Below the pieces are notes generated by a model. It had not been told where the DNA came from. It made no database searches and was given only the letters and a program-made list of their open reading frames with translations. Of a stretch of DNA of 64,000 nucleotides, positions 21,742 through 34,234 are shown in pieces. The position numbers were made by a program, and so were the translations under genes. Positions within the stretch are counted from its first letter, which is position 1; the number at the start of each line of letters is the position of its first letter. This DNA is from Wallemia ichthyophaga EXF-994 (taxonomy: Eukaryota; Basidiomycota; Wallemiomycetes; Wallemiales; Wallemiaceae), in NCBI RefSeq assembly GCF_000400465.1, contig NW_008806278.1, positions 480,190 to 544,189 on the forward strand, in the 5' to 3' direction.

Positions 21742-24700
21742 ATGGAAGAAGACTTGTTCGACGTCTTTGATGGCCCATCCGAGCCAGTGGAACTGAGCAC
21801 GAGCGCGTCCAAAAGAGCCCACTCAGAAGACTCCGATGGAGATTCGAAGAAGACCAAGATCCATGATGACGAGAAGTCCAAATCTGTATCTAAGCCAGCA
21901 GGAGGTGAAGGAGCTGCAGCACCAGGCGTAGCACCATCGGATGCTGCATCAAACACACAAAAACCCAACGCAGACGACATTTACGATAGAAACCAAGAAC
22001 CAGTGCCTGTAGAATTAGCAGACGAAGTGGAGACGGAAGCGACCCGTGAAGTGGCAGCAGCAGCAGGCTTATCGGGCAGTGTAGAAGATGGTGATGCAGC
22101 TGGTCAGATCTCCCTCAATCACCAGGTTAGGCATAGGGTTGCCCTGCCTCCCAACTACCCATATGTGCCTATCTCGCAACACGTACCCGCCGAAGAACCC
22201 GCAAGAGCTTATCCGTTTACCCTCGATCCATTCCAGCGCGTATCGGTCAATTCGATAGAGAGAGACGAGTCCGTCCTTGTCTCAGCTCACACTAGTGCCG
22301 GTAAGACGGTTGTTGCAGAGTATGCCATTGCGCAGTGTTTGAAGAGAGGCGAGAGAGTTGTATACACCTCTCCAATCAAGGTGGGTGTAAATTTCAGGTA
22401 TGAGTGACGCTCTAACGCACATTTCAGGCACTCTCCAACCAGAAATATCGTGAAATGTTGGCAGACTTTGGTGATGTCGGTCTCATGACTGGTGATGTCA
22501 CCATCAATCCTTCAGCAAGTTGCTTGGTCATGACGACTGAAATTCTAAGATCAATGCTGTACAGAGGCTCAGAGATAATGCGCGAGGTATCCTGGGTTAT
22601 ATTCGACGAGATTCACTACATGCGTGACAAAGAGAGAGGTGTAGTCTGGGAAGAGACTATTATTCTCCTCCCACACAAGGTCAGATATGTTTTCTTATCA
22701 GCGACAATCCCCAACGCACACGAATTCGCTGCGTGGGTGTGTCACACGCACAATCAACCAGTGCACGTCGTATACACCAACTACAGACCCACTCCTCTGC
22801 AGCACTACCTCTTCCCGGCTGGCGGAGAGGGCATACATCTCGTCGTCGATGAGAAAGGTCAGTTTAGAGAGGAGAACTTTGTCAAGGCAATGGGTGCGCT
22901 CATGGATGCCGGCGGTGAAGCCCCCGCTGATGCTGCAAAGGGCGGTAAGAATGGAAAGAAGGGCGCGAAGAAGGGCGCTGGCAATAAAGATCAGTCTGAT
23001 ATTTACAAGATTGTTAAGATGATTATGATGAGGAATTACAATCCCGTTATCGTCTTCGCGTTTAGTAAGAGAGAGTGTGAAAACCTTGCGTTGCAGATGT
23101 CGAAATTGGAGTTCAACAGTGATCAAGAACGTGATATGGTCAGCAAGGTCTTCAACAATGCCATAGCTAATCTCAATGATGAGGATAAGAATTTACCTCA
23201 GATTCAGCAGATATTGCCGTTGTTGAGAGTGAGTGGGGTGTCTTTGTTTGAGGCACACATCTAATCACACACCACAGCGTGGAATCGGTATTCATCACGG
23301 TGGTCTTCTTCCAATCCTGAAAGAAACAATTGAAATTCTGTTCCAAGAGGGTCTTTTGAAGGTGTGTTTGAATAGTTGAAAAATGCTTCTCTGACGCAAC
23401 AAACACAGGTGCTATTCGCAACTGAGACTTTCTCTATCGGGTTGAATATGCCTGCAAAGACAGTAGTATTCACCAACGTCCGCAAATTTGACGGCAGGGA
23501 TTTCAGAACCTTAACAGGGGGTGAATATATCCAAATGTCAGGCCGTGCAGGTAGAAGAGGGCTTGATGACAGGGGAATAGTTATAATGATGTGTGACGAG
23601 AAGCTCGAGCCAACAAACGCGAAAGGAATGGTGAAAGGAGAAGCCGATAGACTGGATTCGGCGTTCCACCTCGGGTATAACATGATACTCAATCTAATGC
23701 GCGTCGAGGGTATTTCACCTGAGTATATGCTCAACCGTTGTTTCTACCAGCACCAACAAACGCAGTCTGTCCCCCAGCTCGAGAAAGAGTTAAAGGAGAT
23801 GGAAGCACAGCGAGATGAACTCGTCGTGCCTGAAGAGGGGGCTATTACGGAATACTACAACCTCAAAAAGCAACTGGAAGATTTTAGCAGTGATATACGC
23901 CAAGCGCAGAACCTGCCAACTTACGCACTGCCGTTCCTCCAGCCTGGTAGACTAGTTAAAGTGAAGCACCACGAGATGAATTTCGGCTGGGGTGTTGTTG
24001 TGAATTACAACAAGCGAGTTGGACCAGCCAAAAAACCACTACCAGTGGACACCAAACCACAGGACACATATATAGTAGATGTGCTGCTCAATTGTGCAGC
24101 TGGATCTAGTGTACCGAAAGACCGCAACTCGAATAACGCAGACCAATCTCTCACTTTCAGACCATGTGCTGCTGGAGAAAAGGGTGAAGCTATGGTAGTG
24201 CCAGTGTTACTGTCGACGTTGGATGGTGTGAGCCATATCAGACTATTCCTTCCAAAGGACCTCAGACCAGCTCAAGCAAAGGAGCAGGCGTACAAGAGTG
24301 TGCGAGAGGTCCAGAAGCGTTTCCCGAAAGGTGTCGCCATGCTCGACCCTGTTGAGAATATGAATATCAAGGATGAAGGCTTTACCAAGTTGATTAACAG
24401 AGTAGCAATCCTCGAGAAGAAGCTCAAGGAGAACAAGCTATACTCTGACGAACGCCTTGAAGGGATATACGCTAGTTATGAGAATAAATTGAACCTGATC
24501 AATAAAGTTAAGGAGACTAAGAAGAGGATACAGACTACGCAAGATGTGATACAGCTGGATGAACTTAAGTGTCGCAAAAGAGTGCTTAGGAGACTTGGGT
24601 TTACTTCCCAGGCAGATGTTATAGAAATGAAGGGTAGAGTGGCATGTGAGATTAGTACTGGGGATGAATTGCTCCTGACGGAGATGATATTTAATGGTGT

Positions 24701-25148
24701 TTTCAATCAACTCTCACCCGAACAATCTGCAGCCGTTCTTTCATGTTTCGTGTTTGATGAAAAGTCAGAGGCTAATCAGACACTCGACAATGATTTGAAA
24801 GCACCTCTACATATTCTGCAAGAAGGTGCTAGGAGAATAGCCAAGATATCGTTGGAATCAAAGTTGTCATTTGATGAGGAGGTCTACGTACGATCATTTA
24901 AGGTGGAGTTAATGAACGTAGTTATGGAGTGGTGTAAAGGCAAGTCATTCGCGCATTTATGCACACTCACGGATGTGTTCGAGGGATCCATCATTAGAGC
25001 TTTCAGGAGATTGCAAGAACTTCTCAGACAAATGTCGTCAGCAGCTAATGCTATTGGTAACAACGACCTTAAGGAGAAGTTTGATAAGGCACTCGAGTTG
25101 GTCGATAGGCCAAATTCAGTTGTCTCGTGTCAGTCGCTGTATCTTTAG
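21742..25148 (+). CDS. MTR4: Ski2-like exosome RNA helicase MTR4
   Basis: Exons 21742-22380, 22428-23229, 23279-23361 and 23409-25148; introns 47, 49 and 47 bp; 1,087 aa. Nuclear DExH helicase of the TRAMP complex that unwinds RNA for the exosome in rRNA processing and RNA decay. Motif I AHTSAGKT at residues 182-189; DEIH box at 273-276; [50 protein letters not shown]. Then come the arch with its KOW part ([29 protein letters not shown]) and the C-terminal DSHCT-type helical domain ([21 protein letters not shown]). The N-terminus starts [12 protein letters not shown] as in yeast and is followed by an acidic disordered stretch. A low-complexity Gly/Lys insert ([17 protein letters not shown]) lies between the RecA domains. 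Confidence 0.97.
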
Positions 25149-25386
25149 GTGTTAAAAATAATGCATGGAGATTTGTTTAAAGATTGCGTGTGTATGGTAT
25201 GTATTATAAAGTGAATACAATGCGTGTATATGTGGGAAGAATGGACGTATCGTCAATAATGCAAAATATAGCTTTAGAGGTCGCGAGCAGAAAGAATGTT
25301 GAGTCTTAAATTAATGCAGTATGTTAGTGGGTAATTACAGTTGTAGATATGTGTGCGGTTGTGGAAGGTGATTCGAGTGATCATTT

Positions 25387-27817
25387 CTAATATACACTGT
25401 CAAAACTCCCACTGCCACTCCCACTGCCACTACCACCAACACTCCCGCTATTCATACCCTCTTGCATTCTTGCAAATGTCCGCGACGCAATAAGCATACC
25501 TTTGAGATCCATATTCTTTATTTTATCCTGCATCCCAATTCGTCCAGACCTAGGAACATTGTAGCAAGTCTGCTGAGGGGGAGTGACAAAGTTGAAAAAG
25601 AGGGAAGTTTCAGGAGATATAATATTGAGCAGCAGCTGCGCCATCCAAAAGAAAGGTAGTGGTTCACTGACGAATGGAGGTCTTTTCTCATTTTCAATTG
25701 GTGTAGTTGTAGTTGTAGGTGTAGTTGTATTTGTAGTTGTAGTACCATTACTGCCAACGCCGACGCCCATGTAGTGGTCTTTCGTCGGTGATGGATCGAA
25801 GCTCGTTGGAGGACTACCCGAGGTTGTGGATGTGGATGTGTGAGTGGAGTCTGGGTTGCTGTTATTGCTATTACTGTTGCTATTACTATAGCTATTACTA
25901 CGGCTACCCATGTTACTTTTCGAGTTGGTTGAGAAGAGAGTAGATTGTCGCTGAAACGACACTTGATCTTCATAAGTAGATTGTTTCTGACAGAGTATGT
26001 CGAAATCGTATCCCCTCCTCCAGGCAATAAGAGCGTTTCTGAAAGCAAATATGGTCGAAGACTGATCGAGACCTTGTAAATAACATCTACCCACGCTACC
26101 GCCATCGACGAGACCTATATCTAAAAGACCTCTGAGGATGGAAGAAATGAGGATATTGCGCGCAAATGGACCAAGTTCCTGACTGAATTGGGAGTCATCG
26201 AGTTGGTTGAATATACAGAACATCATTTCACCGTGCGTAGGTGTGCGTGTGGAGGCATCTATCAGACTTGCCCAGGCTTGGGCAGTGGGTGCAGCCCACA
26301 GCTTTTCGTTGGCAGGTAGAGGGACGTTACTCATCTCGTCTACCCGCAAAGTAGGTGGCTTGCCTTGCGCTATCCCGCCCAGCAGGTCAGCAAGGTATAT
26401 GATGAAAATAGCCCTCCGTTTTTGCTCATCTTTTACCCAATTCTTCCAGGCCATGTAGACGGAAGCTTTTGAACGCTCACCGAGATAGGTGAGCTTGGGT
26501 TTTTCGGGGTTTAGCCATGTGGCAGAGGTTTGGAGGAGACCGGAAGATCTCATAGCCTATTTTGGAGAGTGAGAATGATTATACAGAAGTAAAAGCAACG
26601 CACCTCGCAAATAAAACCAAAACCACCATTAATACCATCCCAAATACTGCTAGCAGCGTCCTCCTCTAAGATAACAGGGGCGTAGTAAATGAGCAAAGCC
26701 ATAATCAAACCAATGAAATCGGATTGAGAGGTTTTACTTGACTTGTTGGATAAGCTGCCGTGAATCATTGCCAGCTTCTCGTGCCTGACGACCTCTCTAA
26801 TGATACCAGTCTGTTCAGCAGCTGAGGCACCTGGTTTTGAGTAGAGTTCAGCGTCAGTGAGGGAGGAGTTGTCGAAGGAGTGCAGTTTGTTGAAGGGTTT
26901 AGGACTGTTACCGCCAGTGCTACACAAAGCAAAAGCAACGCATACACTTGTATCTGATAGCTTGAAGGAGGGGAGGTGCATTAGGGGAAGGTGTACGTTT
27001 GTAGTTTGTAGGGCGTTTGCGCACAGAACAGAAAGGTGGTTGAGGGGTGGCAAGCCCCAGTGAGCAATGCTGTAAGGGCCAGCGAAACGTTCTTGTGGGA
27101 TGAAAAATCTGTCGTTTGCGTCGTTGTGTGTTGGATTGTAAGAGGCTCCTGATGCAGTGGTGACGTCTTGGAATTCAATTCTGCGGATTGCCTTCTCTGG
27201 GGCGAGTGTGTCGAGATTTGGGTTGTTGAGGAGGTGATTGAGGGTGTTATTGTATTCGTTGTGTTGGCTGTATGTGTTATAATCTGAACCATAATTTGCG
27301 CCATAATCTGCACCATAATCTGCACTATAATCTGCACTATAATCTGCACCAATCAAACTACCAATCGAATCAAATATATTAATTTGATTCGTCAATTCAC
27401 CGTTGCCGCTGTTGCTGCTATTTATTGGCAGTTTATGCACTAATTCAGCATCGCTGGTATTGTCCATGTCACTATCACTGGCACTGGCGCTGGCACTGGC
27501 TTTGCTGCTGCTACCACCTCCACCTTGCTCTGTGTGACACCTTCTCCGATGTCGGCTGAGTACGTCACTGTGCAGCGTGAGAGTGGCTTTTACGCTATAC
27601 AACCACGCTCACCTCCTCGCAAACGACTTGTCGCAATGCAAGCAATGAAAAGTTTTACCCGCCTCTTTCTGGTCTGGCGGGGTGCGTTAAAGCCAATTCA
27701 ACTCAGGGGTAATTCGCACCACCCACGCACTGATCTCTTATGCCTGCGCAGAAACTCCGCCCGTGAATATCCAGCGTTGCAAATCTCGCAGATATAGCTC
27801 GGTTTCCCCGGTGTCAT
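25387..27817 (-). CDS. C2H2 zinc-finger transcription factor with fungal-specific TF domain
   Basis: Exons 27731-27817, 27613-27668, 26604-27567 and 25387-26556; 758 aa. The first three exons assemble an N-terminal finger pair: YICEICNAGYSRAEFLRRH, whose fourth ligand is not obvious, and FHCLHCDKSFARSDVLSRHRRRCH, a proper C2H2 finger split by an intron. Next are a Ser/Ala run and a tandem ADYG/SADY tract at about 27285-27360. From about residue 230 on there is a fungal-specific transcription factor domain (PF04082-like: FICEAMRSSGLL, then AWKNWVKDEQKRRAIFIIYLADLL). Asn/Ser and Gly/Ser repeats close the protein. This architecture is known in fungal regulators of metabolism; targets cannot be inferred. 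It is divergent from the SET-domain gene. Confidence 0.82.
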
Positions 27818-27979
27818 TGAGGTGTTGGTGGTGGTAGTTGGGAGGTGAGAGATGGGCAGCGTAAATACTCGTGTAGCGTTCTACCAGTTTTCATCTCCTC
27901 TAATCTCCATTTATCTCCCTTATCTCCTCCTCCCCTCCAACTCCCATGAACCGGCTCTTCTCCTTGTCCTTGTTCCGAG

Positions 27980-29188
27980 GTGGACTGCGCAGTGTTCCGG
28001 TGCTGCGGCATACACAGCGCACACAGCGCACACACCGCCAGTTCTCCCACGATGCCGCTCCCACTGCCAACGAGCACCTCCCCCAATACACAGCGCACAC
28101 AGCGCACACACCGCCAGTTCTCCCACGCTGCCGCTCCCACTGCCACCGAGCACCTCCCCCACATTGTCCCCGATCTCCTCCCCTATATCCTCGCCGTGGT
28201 GCTGGGGAGCGTGGGAGGTGCGAGCGGCAGCAGCAATGACGATGACGACAGCGGCAGCGATAGCATTCTCAACAGCGACAAGAGCCCCCTCGAGCTGTAC
28301 GACACAGCCGACGCGGGCGTAGCGGTACGCGCGCGGCGGGATATACGCCGTGGCGAGCTGCTTATAGCTGAATTACCCCTGTTGGTGTGGGAGGAAGGTA
28401 TGAGTGCGGTTGAGCTGCGTCGCTGGACGGATGCCCTCACAGACAGTGCCCGCGCCACTCTATTCAGTTTGAGCAGACGCAGCGATGACACAGCAATAGC
28501 CGCTGAGATGCACGATAACACGGACGAATCCGCACCTATACGCTCAGCTAATGGTTTTCAATTGCAGCTCCCCGATGTCGCATTGCAGGTGAGCAGCAGG
28601 GAAGGGAGTGGGATTGTGAGTGATGGCGATAGAAACAGAAACAACAAGAAGAATCCCAATCCCACTCCCACTCCCCCCACCCACGCCTCCTTCCTCTTCC
28701 CTCACATCAGCCGCATCAACCATTCATGCCTTCCTACTTGCGCACAAGCAATGGACTGGTCAACGCTACGTATGGAGGTGTACGCGATGCGCGATATCCC
28801 GCGTGGGGGTGAGGTTACGATAGAGTACTTGCCTGGGTTGGTAGCTATGTCGAGTGAGCCGCGTAAACGGAAATTAAAGGACACGTTCGGGTTTGAGTGC
28901 AAGTGTGGGCTCTGCTCCGCGTCCTTGCACACTCTCCATCAGTCAGATAGTCGCAGAGCGGAGCTGGCTGATGCATCACTGTCCCTCGCTGACCCACACA
29001 CCCAACTCGATAGACAGGGAATGATCGGACAGCTCGAACGTATCCACTCCCTTCTCACTCTTGAAGGCTACACACTTGTTCCGGAATTTACTCACAATCA
29101 CGTCTCTAGAGCTTACGCGGTTTTTAGACACTTGCGCAGTACACATATCGCTGATGACTCTCAGTCTCAGTCTCAATCAAAAGTATAG
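27980..29188 (+). CDS. SET-domain protein (SMYD-like; start uncertain)
   Basis: The ORF has a split SET domain: LYDTADAGVAVRARRDIRRGELL, then ISRINHSCLPTCAQAMDWS, MRDIPRGGEVTIEYLPG, and a post-SET Cys cluster FGFECKCGLCS. RINHSC and the tyrosine of EYLPG are the SAM-binding and catalytic parts of lysine methyltransferases. An insert between the SET halves carries a low-complexity NPNPTPTPP run. No MYND finger is visible. The first 60 or so codons lie in a 76-bp tandem repeat that is read in two different frames, so the true N-terminus may be shorter (next Met at 28052) or come from an unseen exon. The substrate (histone or other) is unknown. 402 aa as drawn. Confidence 0.75.
   Translation: MDCAVFRCCGIHSAHSAHTASSPTMPLPLPTSTSPNTQRTQRTHRQFSHAAAPTATEHLPHIVPDLLPYILAVVLGSVGGASGSSNDDDDSGSDSILNSDKSPLELYDTADAGVAVRARRDIRRGELLIAELPLLVWEEGMSAVELRRWTDALTDSARATLFSLSRRSDDTAIAAEMHDNTDESAPIRSANGFQLQLPDVALQVSSREGSGIVSDGDRNRNNKKNPNPTPTPPTHASFLFPHISRINHSCLPTCAQAMDWSTLRMEVYAMRDIPRGGEVTIEYLPGLVAMSSEPRKRKLKDTFGFECKCGLCSASLHTLHQSDSRRAELADASLSLADPHTQLDRQGMIGQLERIHSLLTLEGYTLVPEFTHNHVSRAYAVFRHLRSTHIADDSQSQSQSKV
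28011..28162. repeat. Two-copy 76-bp tandem repeat
   Basis: Copies begin at 28011 and 28087 (TACACAGCGCACACAGCGCA), differ at a few bases and are in turn built of short ACACAGCGC units. The 76-bp unit is not a multiple of three, so the overlapping SET-protein frame reads the two copies differently. Confidence 0.85.
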
Positions 29189-29279
29189 CATTACATTCAT
29201 GTGTACAAGTAAAAGTGATGAAAAAATCAAATAAAGTTCTGTTTGTGTCTTGTATGCTGTTTTGCTGTTTTGCTGTGTT

Positions 29280-29325
29280 GCTGTGTTGCAATATGCTATA
29301 TGCTATATGCTATATGCTATATGAT
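29280..29325. repeat. Short tandem repeats (TATATGC units)
   Basis: Downstream of the SET gene, a GCTGT(G/T)TT run leads into about four 9-bp CTATATGCTATATG-type units. Simple repeat in a 3' intergenic region. Confidence 0.7.
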
Positions 29326-29421
29326 ATCGTAAGCTTTCTTGGTACTTGATTGGCACCATTATATCATGCCATGCCATGTTGCTGGGTATGGATAAATACA
29401 GCAACAACCTTTGATTCCCAA

Positions 29422-31800
29422 CTACCTCTCACGCCCATACACACCCGGTGTATGTCCAGGTGGGCCTGTCGTGAAACCGGGTGGGGGAGGGGTGTGTTGG
29501 ACTGGTTGTGATGTATTATCGTAGTAAGCAGTGCTGACGGAGGGGTGTGAATGTGAATGGGAATGCTGATTATGGGTATGACTATCTGCATTCACTCCCT
29601 CCCACTCCTGATACGGCTGGCTTGGAGGTGATACCCCAAAAAAGCGGGGCGGGTTAACACTTCCTGTGTTTTTACCCGTGGGTGCCCTCCCGACCCCAGC
29701 AGTATCCAATCCCAGCCCGACATTCGTATTCACCACGTGTTGCGGACGCGGCTGTTGCAGCAGTGGGTATGGCTGCAGAGAGAGAGCCGAGTTGGTGTGG
29801 TCGGTGTGTGAGTGTGATTGCGAGTGCGAATACGAATGGTTGTGTTGGTCGTAATGGGTAGTGGTGGTGGTGTCAGCATTATGGGCATTCTTTGGATTCG
29901 CTGTATTCCCCGCACTCTTTTCGTTATCTTTGAGAGATTCTTGTGGCTGTTCTGGTTGCTCTGAATACTGCTGCTGATGTTGCTGCAATTGAGCATCCCC
30001 CACAGTCCTTCCCAAAGTCCCACTACCGCTCCCAATCAACCCCTCATTCCACCTCTCAAGATCCTGCGGGCTGTAGAGTGGCACGAGGCCTGCATTGGTA
30101 GTCATGAACCCAGTGGCGCGGAGAGGGGGCATGAGTGTTTGCATTGTGTGCACTGTGTGACCGGGATGAATGGGATGAATGGCGTTCATTGTGTGCGCTG
30201 TGTGTGCTGCGTGTGTTTGTATTGATTGCACTGCGTTAATTGCATTTGCATTTGCATTAACATCACCAACATTCCCACTAGCACCAATTCCCACACCTCC
30301 ACTTCCTCCATCTACCATGGTCATTTCCATCGTGTCTGTGTTGCTCTCACCTATTTTATTTCTTCGTCCCTGTCCCTGCTGTCCCTGCTGCATGACATAC
30401 GGGTAGGCCATCACAGCCTGGCAGAGGTTGAGATTAAGAGCTGGGTAAGGGATGAAGGCGGGTGTAGATTGTGAGTGTTGCGATTGCTGCGTGTAGTAAG
30501 CCTGAGCCTGAGCTTGTGCCTGAGTGTGATTGAGGTTGAGGTTGAGATTGTTAGGTTGCTGCGCGGCATAACCGGGGTAGTAATACGCAGCTGATGAGCC
30601 TAACTCACCTAACGCTCCCACTCCTACTCCACCCTCGTGATAATTCATATTGAGATAGTATCGTTTGCCATGTTGATTGTGGTTGTGGTTGTGTGGTCTA
30701 GGCGGGCGTGTGTTGTTACGGCGAAAACCACCTCCCCTACCTCTCCCCTCAAACGCACCACCTCTACCGTAAGATTTGCGTGGCGGGCGTGTGTCGTAAA
30801 ATGGTTGCGATGGGGGAGTAAGTGGATGTGTGGATGTCGTTTCGAGTGATTGGTTGGCTTCGTTCATGTCTGGGCTGAGTTGGGGCGTGGATGGTATAAA
30901 GCGGGACGGCGTATTTGGTGAGTCGTGCGGGTGAACAATTTCTTTTGACTGTTGCTTCTCCTGCCCCGCCGGCAAATGCAACTCCACCTCCCCTTTTCCT
31001 CCCTTCCCCTGGCGCATCTCAGGGAATGACTCGGAACGCGCGCCAAGAAATACAGACGGTGTAGCGTCCACGCTCGCCGTGATTGCCTTGTTGGTAGGGG
31101 CACTTGCCAAGTCGAGTGCGCCGATGCTGTTGATTGCGTCATCGGAGGCAGTGTGATGTGAGGTAATCTGCTTTGGTTGCTGCGACTGAACCAGCGGAGG
31201 AAAGCTGCCTTTATCGTTGATAAGTGTGTTGTTTGTGTTATGGCCACTGTGCACCCCTCGACTGCGCTCATGAGCCCAACTCAAGTGGAAGAGGGAAGAT
31301 TGACGATGTGCGAACCATGCAGCCATACAATCATCTCTAAATTTAAATCTAACGATGAATTCACCTTGCTCGGCTGATTGCTCAGGAACACTACCAACAG
31401 CTGGACCAATCAGGAACGACTCCATGTCGCCGTGTTTACAGAAAGTGGATTGAATGGCTGATGAGTCGAGTGGGGTGTGAGAGATGCGTAGACTGCGATT
31501 AACGCGTGCTCTCTCCACCCTAAGGAGACGGTCTTTGAGGTATATCTTGTTGGATTTGTTGAGAGCGACGTCTGCGTGGGAAGGTAATTGGTATTGTATA
31601 AATGCACCCAGCCTGTTCTGGCGATCCCTATTGAGCTTGACGTGGTGCACTCTGCCGTACTTGGAGAAGAGATGGCTGAGCTGGAGCTTGAGATCGTCGT
31701 CGGCGAGTTGCTCAGGAAGGCTGTGATATGAGATTATGTAGAATATTCTGTTATTAACTCACTTTGCACAAAACAGCGCAGCCTTGGGAAGTGGCTTCAT
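29422..31800 (-). CDS. RRM RNA-binding protein with long low-complexity tail
   Basis: Exons 31763-31800 and 29422-31720, 42-bp intron; 778 aa. The spliced N-terminus gives a complete RRM: RNP2-like ALFCANLP, then LSHLFSKYGRVHHVKL, RLGAFIQYQLPSHADVAL and LLRVERARVNRS. A second RRM-like fold may follow (ISHTPLDSSAIQSTFCKHGDM, EFIVRFKFRDDCMAAWF). From about residue 170 the chain is disordered and rich in Asn, Gln, His, Gly and Tyr, including an RGG-like patch (GRGGAFEGRGRGGGFRR) and His/Ser runs (HSHSHPSVS). This resembles RNA-granule proteins. I do not assign an orthologue. It is divergent from LSG1, 134 bp between starts. Confidence 0.85.
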
Positions 31801-31934
31801 TTGTTTGTTAAATGATGGTTGTTTAGAATAAAGAGGGAAATTAAAGAAAATAAATTAAATCTAAAATCCACTCAATGAAGATATTCACTTGACTTAATTG
31901 ATCCCACTCTTCCACCCCCACCACCAACACTCAA

Positions 31935-34151
31935 ATGAGCAAACCACTCCCACGGAATCGTAAAAACCCAGGGCTGGGAAGGGCTCTAATTAATAACCAG
32001 CGTAAAGAACCTCCTAAGGATACGCAGATGCACACCACTGACTACGGCGTTTCTTCCATCACGCAGGAGAAAGATTTGGATGAGTTTCTTAACACGGCCG
32101 CTATGGCTGAGACTGAGTTTACGGCTGAGAAAAATAAGAATGTTACAGTTATCCAGCACCCTTCAGTCGCTGGCCACGCCAATCCCTTCCTCCTCTCCCA
32201 CGAAGAAGAAGTTCAAGTTAAAAAGAAACATGATTTGAACAGAGATCAGTTGAAGCTCCCACAGCGACCAGAGTGGTCTACCAGTACTACCCCCGCACAG
32301 CTTGACAAATCCGAGAGAGAATCCTTTTTGAACTGGCGCAGAGATCTTGCTCTGCTTATTGAGAGCGATGACAGCCTCCTCCTCACTCCCTACGAGCGCA
32401 ATCTCAACGTCTGGCGTCAACTTTGGCGTGTCATTGAGCGTTCTCAGCTGGTTGTTCAGATTGTCGACGGTCGTAACCCACAGATGTTCTGGGCGAGGGA
32501 TTTAGACCCGTACACACGCAAAATGGGTGCAAAAGAGGTACATTGGCGTACTGAAGGCACTATGCAGGGCGAGGGGAAGCGCTCACTCGTTCTCATCAAT
32601 AAGGCTGACTTGCTGGACGTTGAGCAACGCCAAAGATGGGCTGACTATTTCGACGCTCAAGGGATACGCTACGCCTTCTTTTCCGCCCTTAATGCCTCGG
32701 AACTCATCGAGCAGCTCCGTGTGGTTAGACAAGTCCGCGATGAAATCCTCAACGCTGATGAGGTCGCTGAAGTAGCTGAAGAGCAGGAGCAGCAGAGGAA
32801 ACAGCTTGAGGTGCAGGATATAGTGGAGTCTGCGGGGTTGGATGGGTTAAAGGGGGAGGAGCAGAAACACCCACACTCACAGGATCACTCACACCCACCA
32901 CACCACCCTCCCATCGAATCCGCAGAAGGTTACGTCTCCCATGCACGTGGTCTGCCAGTTAATGTCGACGAGGCCATCAACGCCGTCGAGAAGCTGAAGA
33001 CGGGTGAAGAAGTTGGTGACCAAGGTGACGGCAAGGCACACAATCAAGACACAGTAGCAGCCGAATCCACAACTCCAGCACCACCACCTTCTCAACAAAG
33101 CGAGCAACGCCGCACGCGAGTGCTCAATATAGTCGAACTCGAGCAGTTATTCATCGACGAAGCGCCCGACCTATCCTATCTCCCCGCCGGGCACAAGCTG
33201 ACAGTGGGTTTAGTTGGGTATCCGAATGTCGGTAAATCCTCAACGCTCAATGCGTTATTGGGAGCTCATCGTGTGAGTGTGTCCAGTACACCAGGTAAGA
33301 CGAAGCACCTGCAGACGCACTTACTCGGTAAATCGCTTGTGTTATGTGATTGTCCAGGATTGGTATTCCCGCAATTTGCTAGCACGCGTGCTGAGCTGGT
33401 ATGCGATGGTGTGTTGCCTATTGACGATATGCGCGACTGGCGCGCACCGCTCGAGTTAGTCGCGCGCCGCGTTCCCCAGAGCGTGCTTGAGGGGTTGTAT
33501 GGTATCAAGATCGATACGCGTGCGGTGGAAGATGGAGGTGATGGCGTGCCTACTGCTGAAGAACTAGCAACGGCATTCGCAGGTGAGTAGCACGTTTCAC
33601 TTGCACTCTTAGAACACTCCCCACTAACATCTTGCTCAGTCGCTCGCGGTTTCACTCGCCAGGGCAGCTCAGGTGGAAATCCAGACGAGCAGCGCGCGGC
33701 GCGTATCATACTGAAGGACTACATCAACGCCAAACTCGTTTTCTGCCATCCCCCACCGGGCGTAAGTGCGGATGAGTTCAACGCAGCCATGCGCAGACGC
33801 TTGCAAGCCCGTGCGAGAGCACTCGGTCGTCGTCTCATCGGCTCTGAGCAAGGCAAGGTGCAGTCGATGAAGGGCGCCAGTCACGCTCGCTCCCTCGATC
33901 ACACCTTCTTTCAGAAAAACCCGGCGAAACTCACCCCTACCCTCGCAGGCAAAGCTGCAGAGCAGCACGGGGATTTCTCACGCGTTAATATGTATCCTCA
34001 TCAAGGCATCGTCGCTGATGACGGTACCCTCCTTAAAGGCAGGAAAGCTAAACAGGCCATGGCGGATGCAGGTATTGATGTCGCCAGCAGTAAGAAACAT
34101 TTCAAGGGTGGTAAGCGCGTCAAGAAGAGATCTGGAGCGGGGTATGACTAG
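31935..34151 (+). CDS. LSG1: 60S ribosome export GTPase LSG1
   Basis: Exons 31935-33582 and 33640-34151, 57-bp intron; 719 aa. Cytoplasmic GTPase that helps release the export adaptor Nmd3 from pre-60S subunits. It shows the circularly permuted G-motif order of the YlqF/YawG family: G4 LINKADLL comes before G1 GYPNVGKSS, followed by G3 DCPGLVFP. The N-terminus (LGRALINNQ) and the segment WRQLWRVIERSQLVVQIVDGRNP are diagnostic. A hydrophilic acidic/His-rich insert separates G4 from G1 (about residues 275-390). The C-terminus is strongly basic (KKHFKGGKRVKKRS), fitting rRNA binding. It ends 83 bp before the convergent OST1 stop. Confidence 0.96.
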
Positions 34152-34234
34152 ATTACAGCACATTTACATTTGCACATATAATGAGATGAGATGACTATAG
34201 AATCTATCACTTTTATTTATACTATAATGCCTGC

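Noticed and set aside
27814-28164. Minus-strand Cys/Trp-rich ORFs over the 76-bp repeat
   Set aside because: They are antisense shadows of the repeat and overlap the SET gene; composition follows the repeat unit only.
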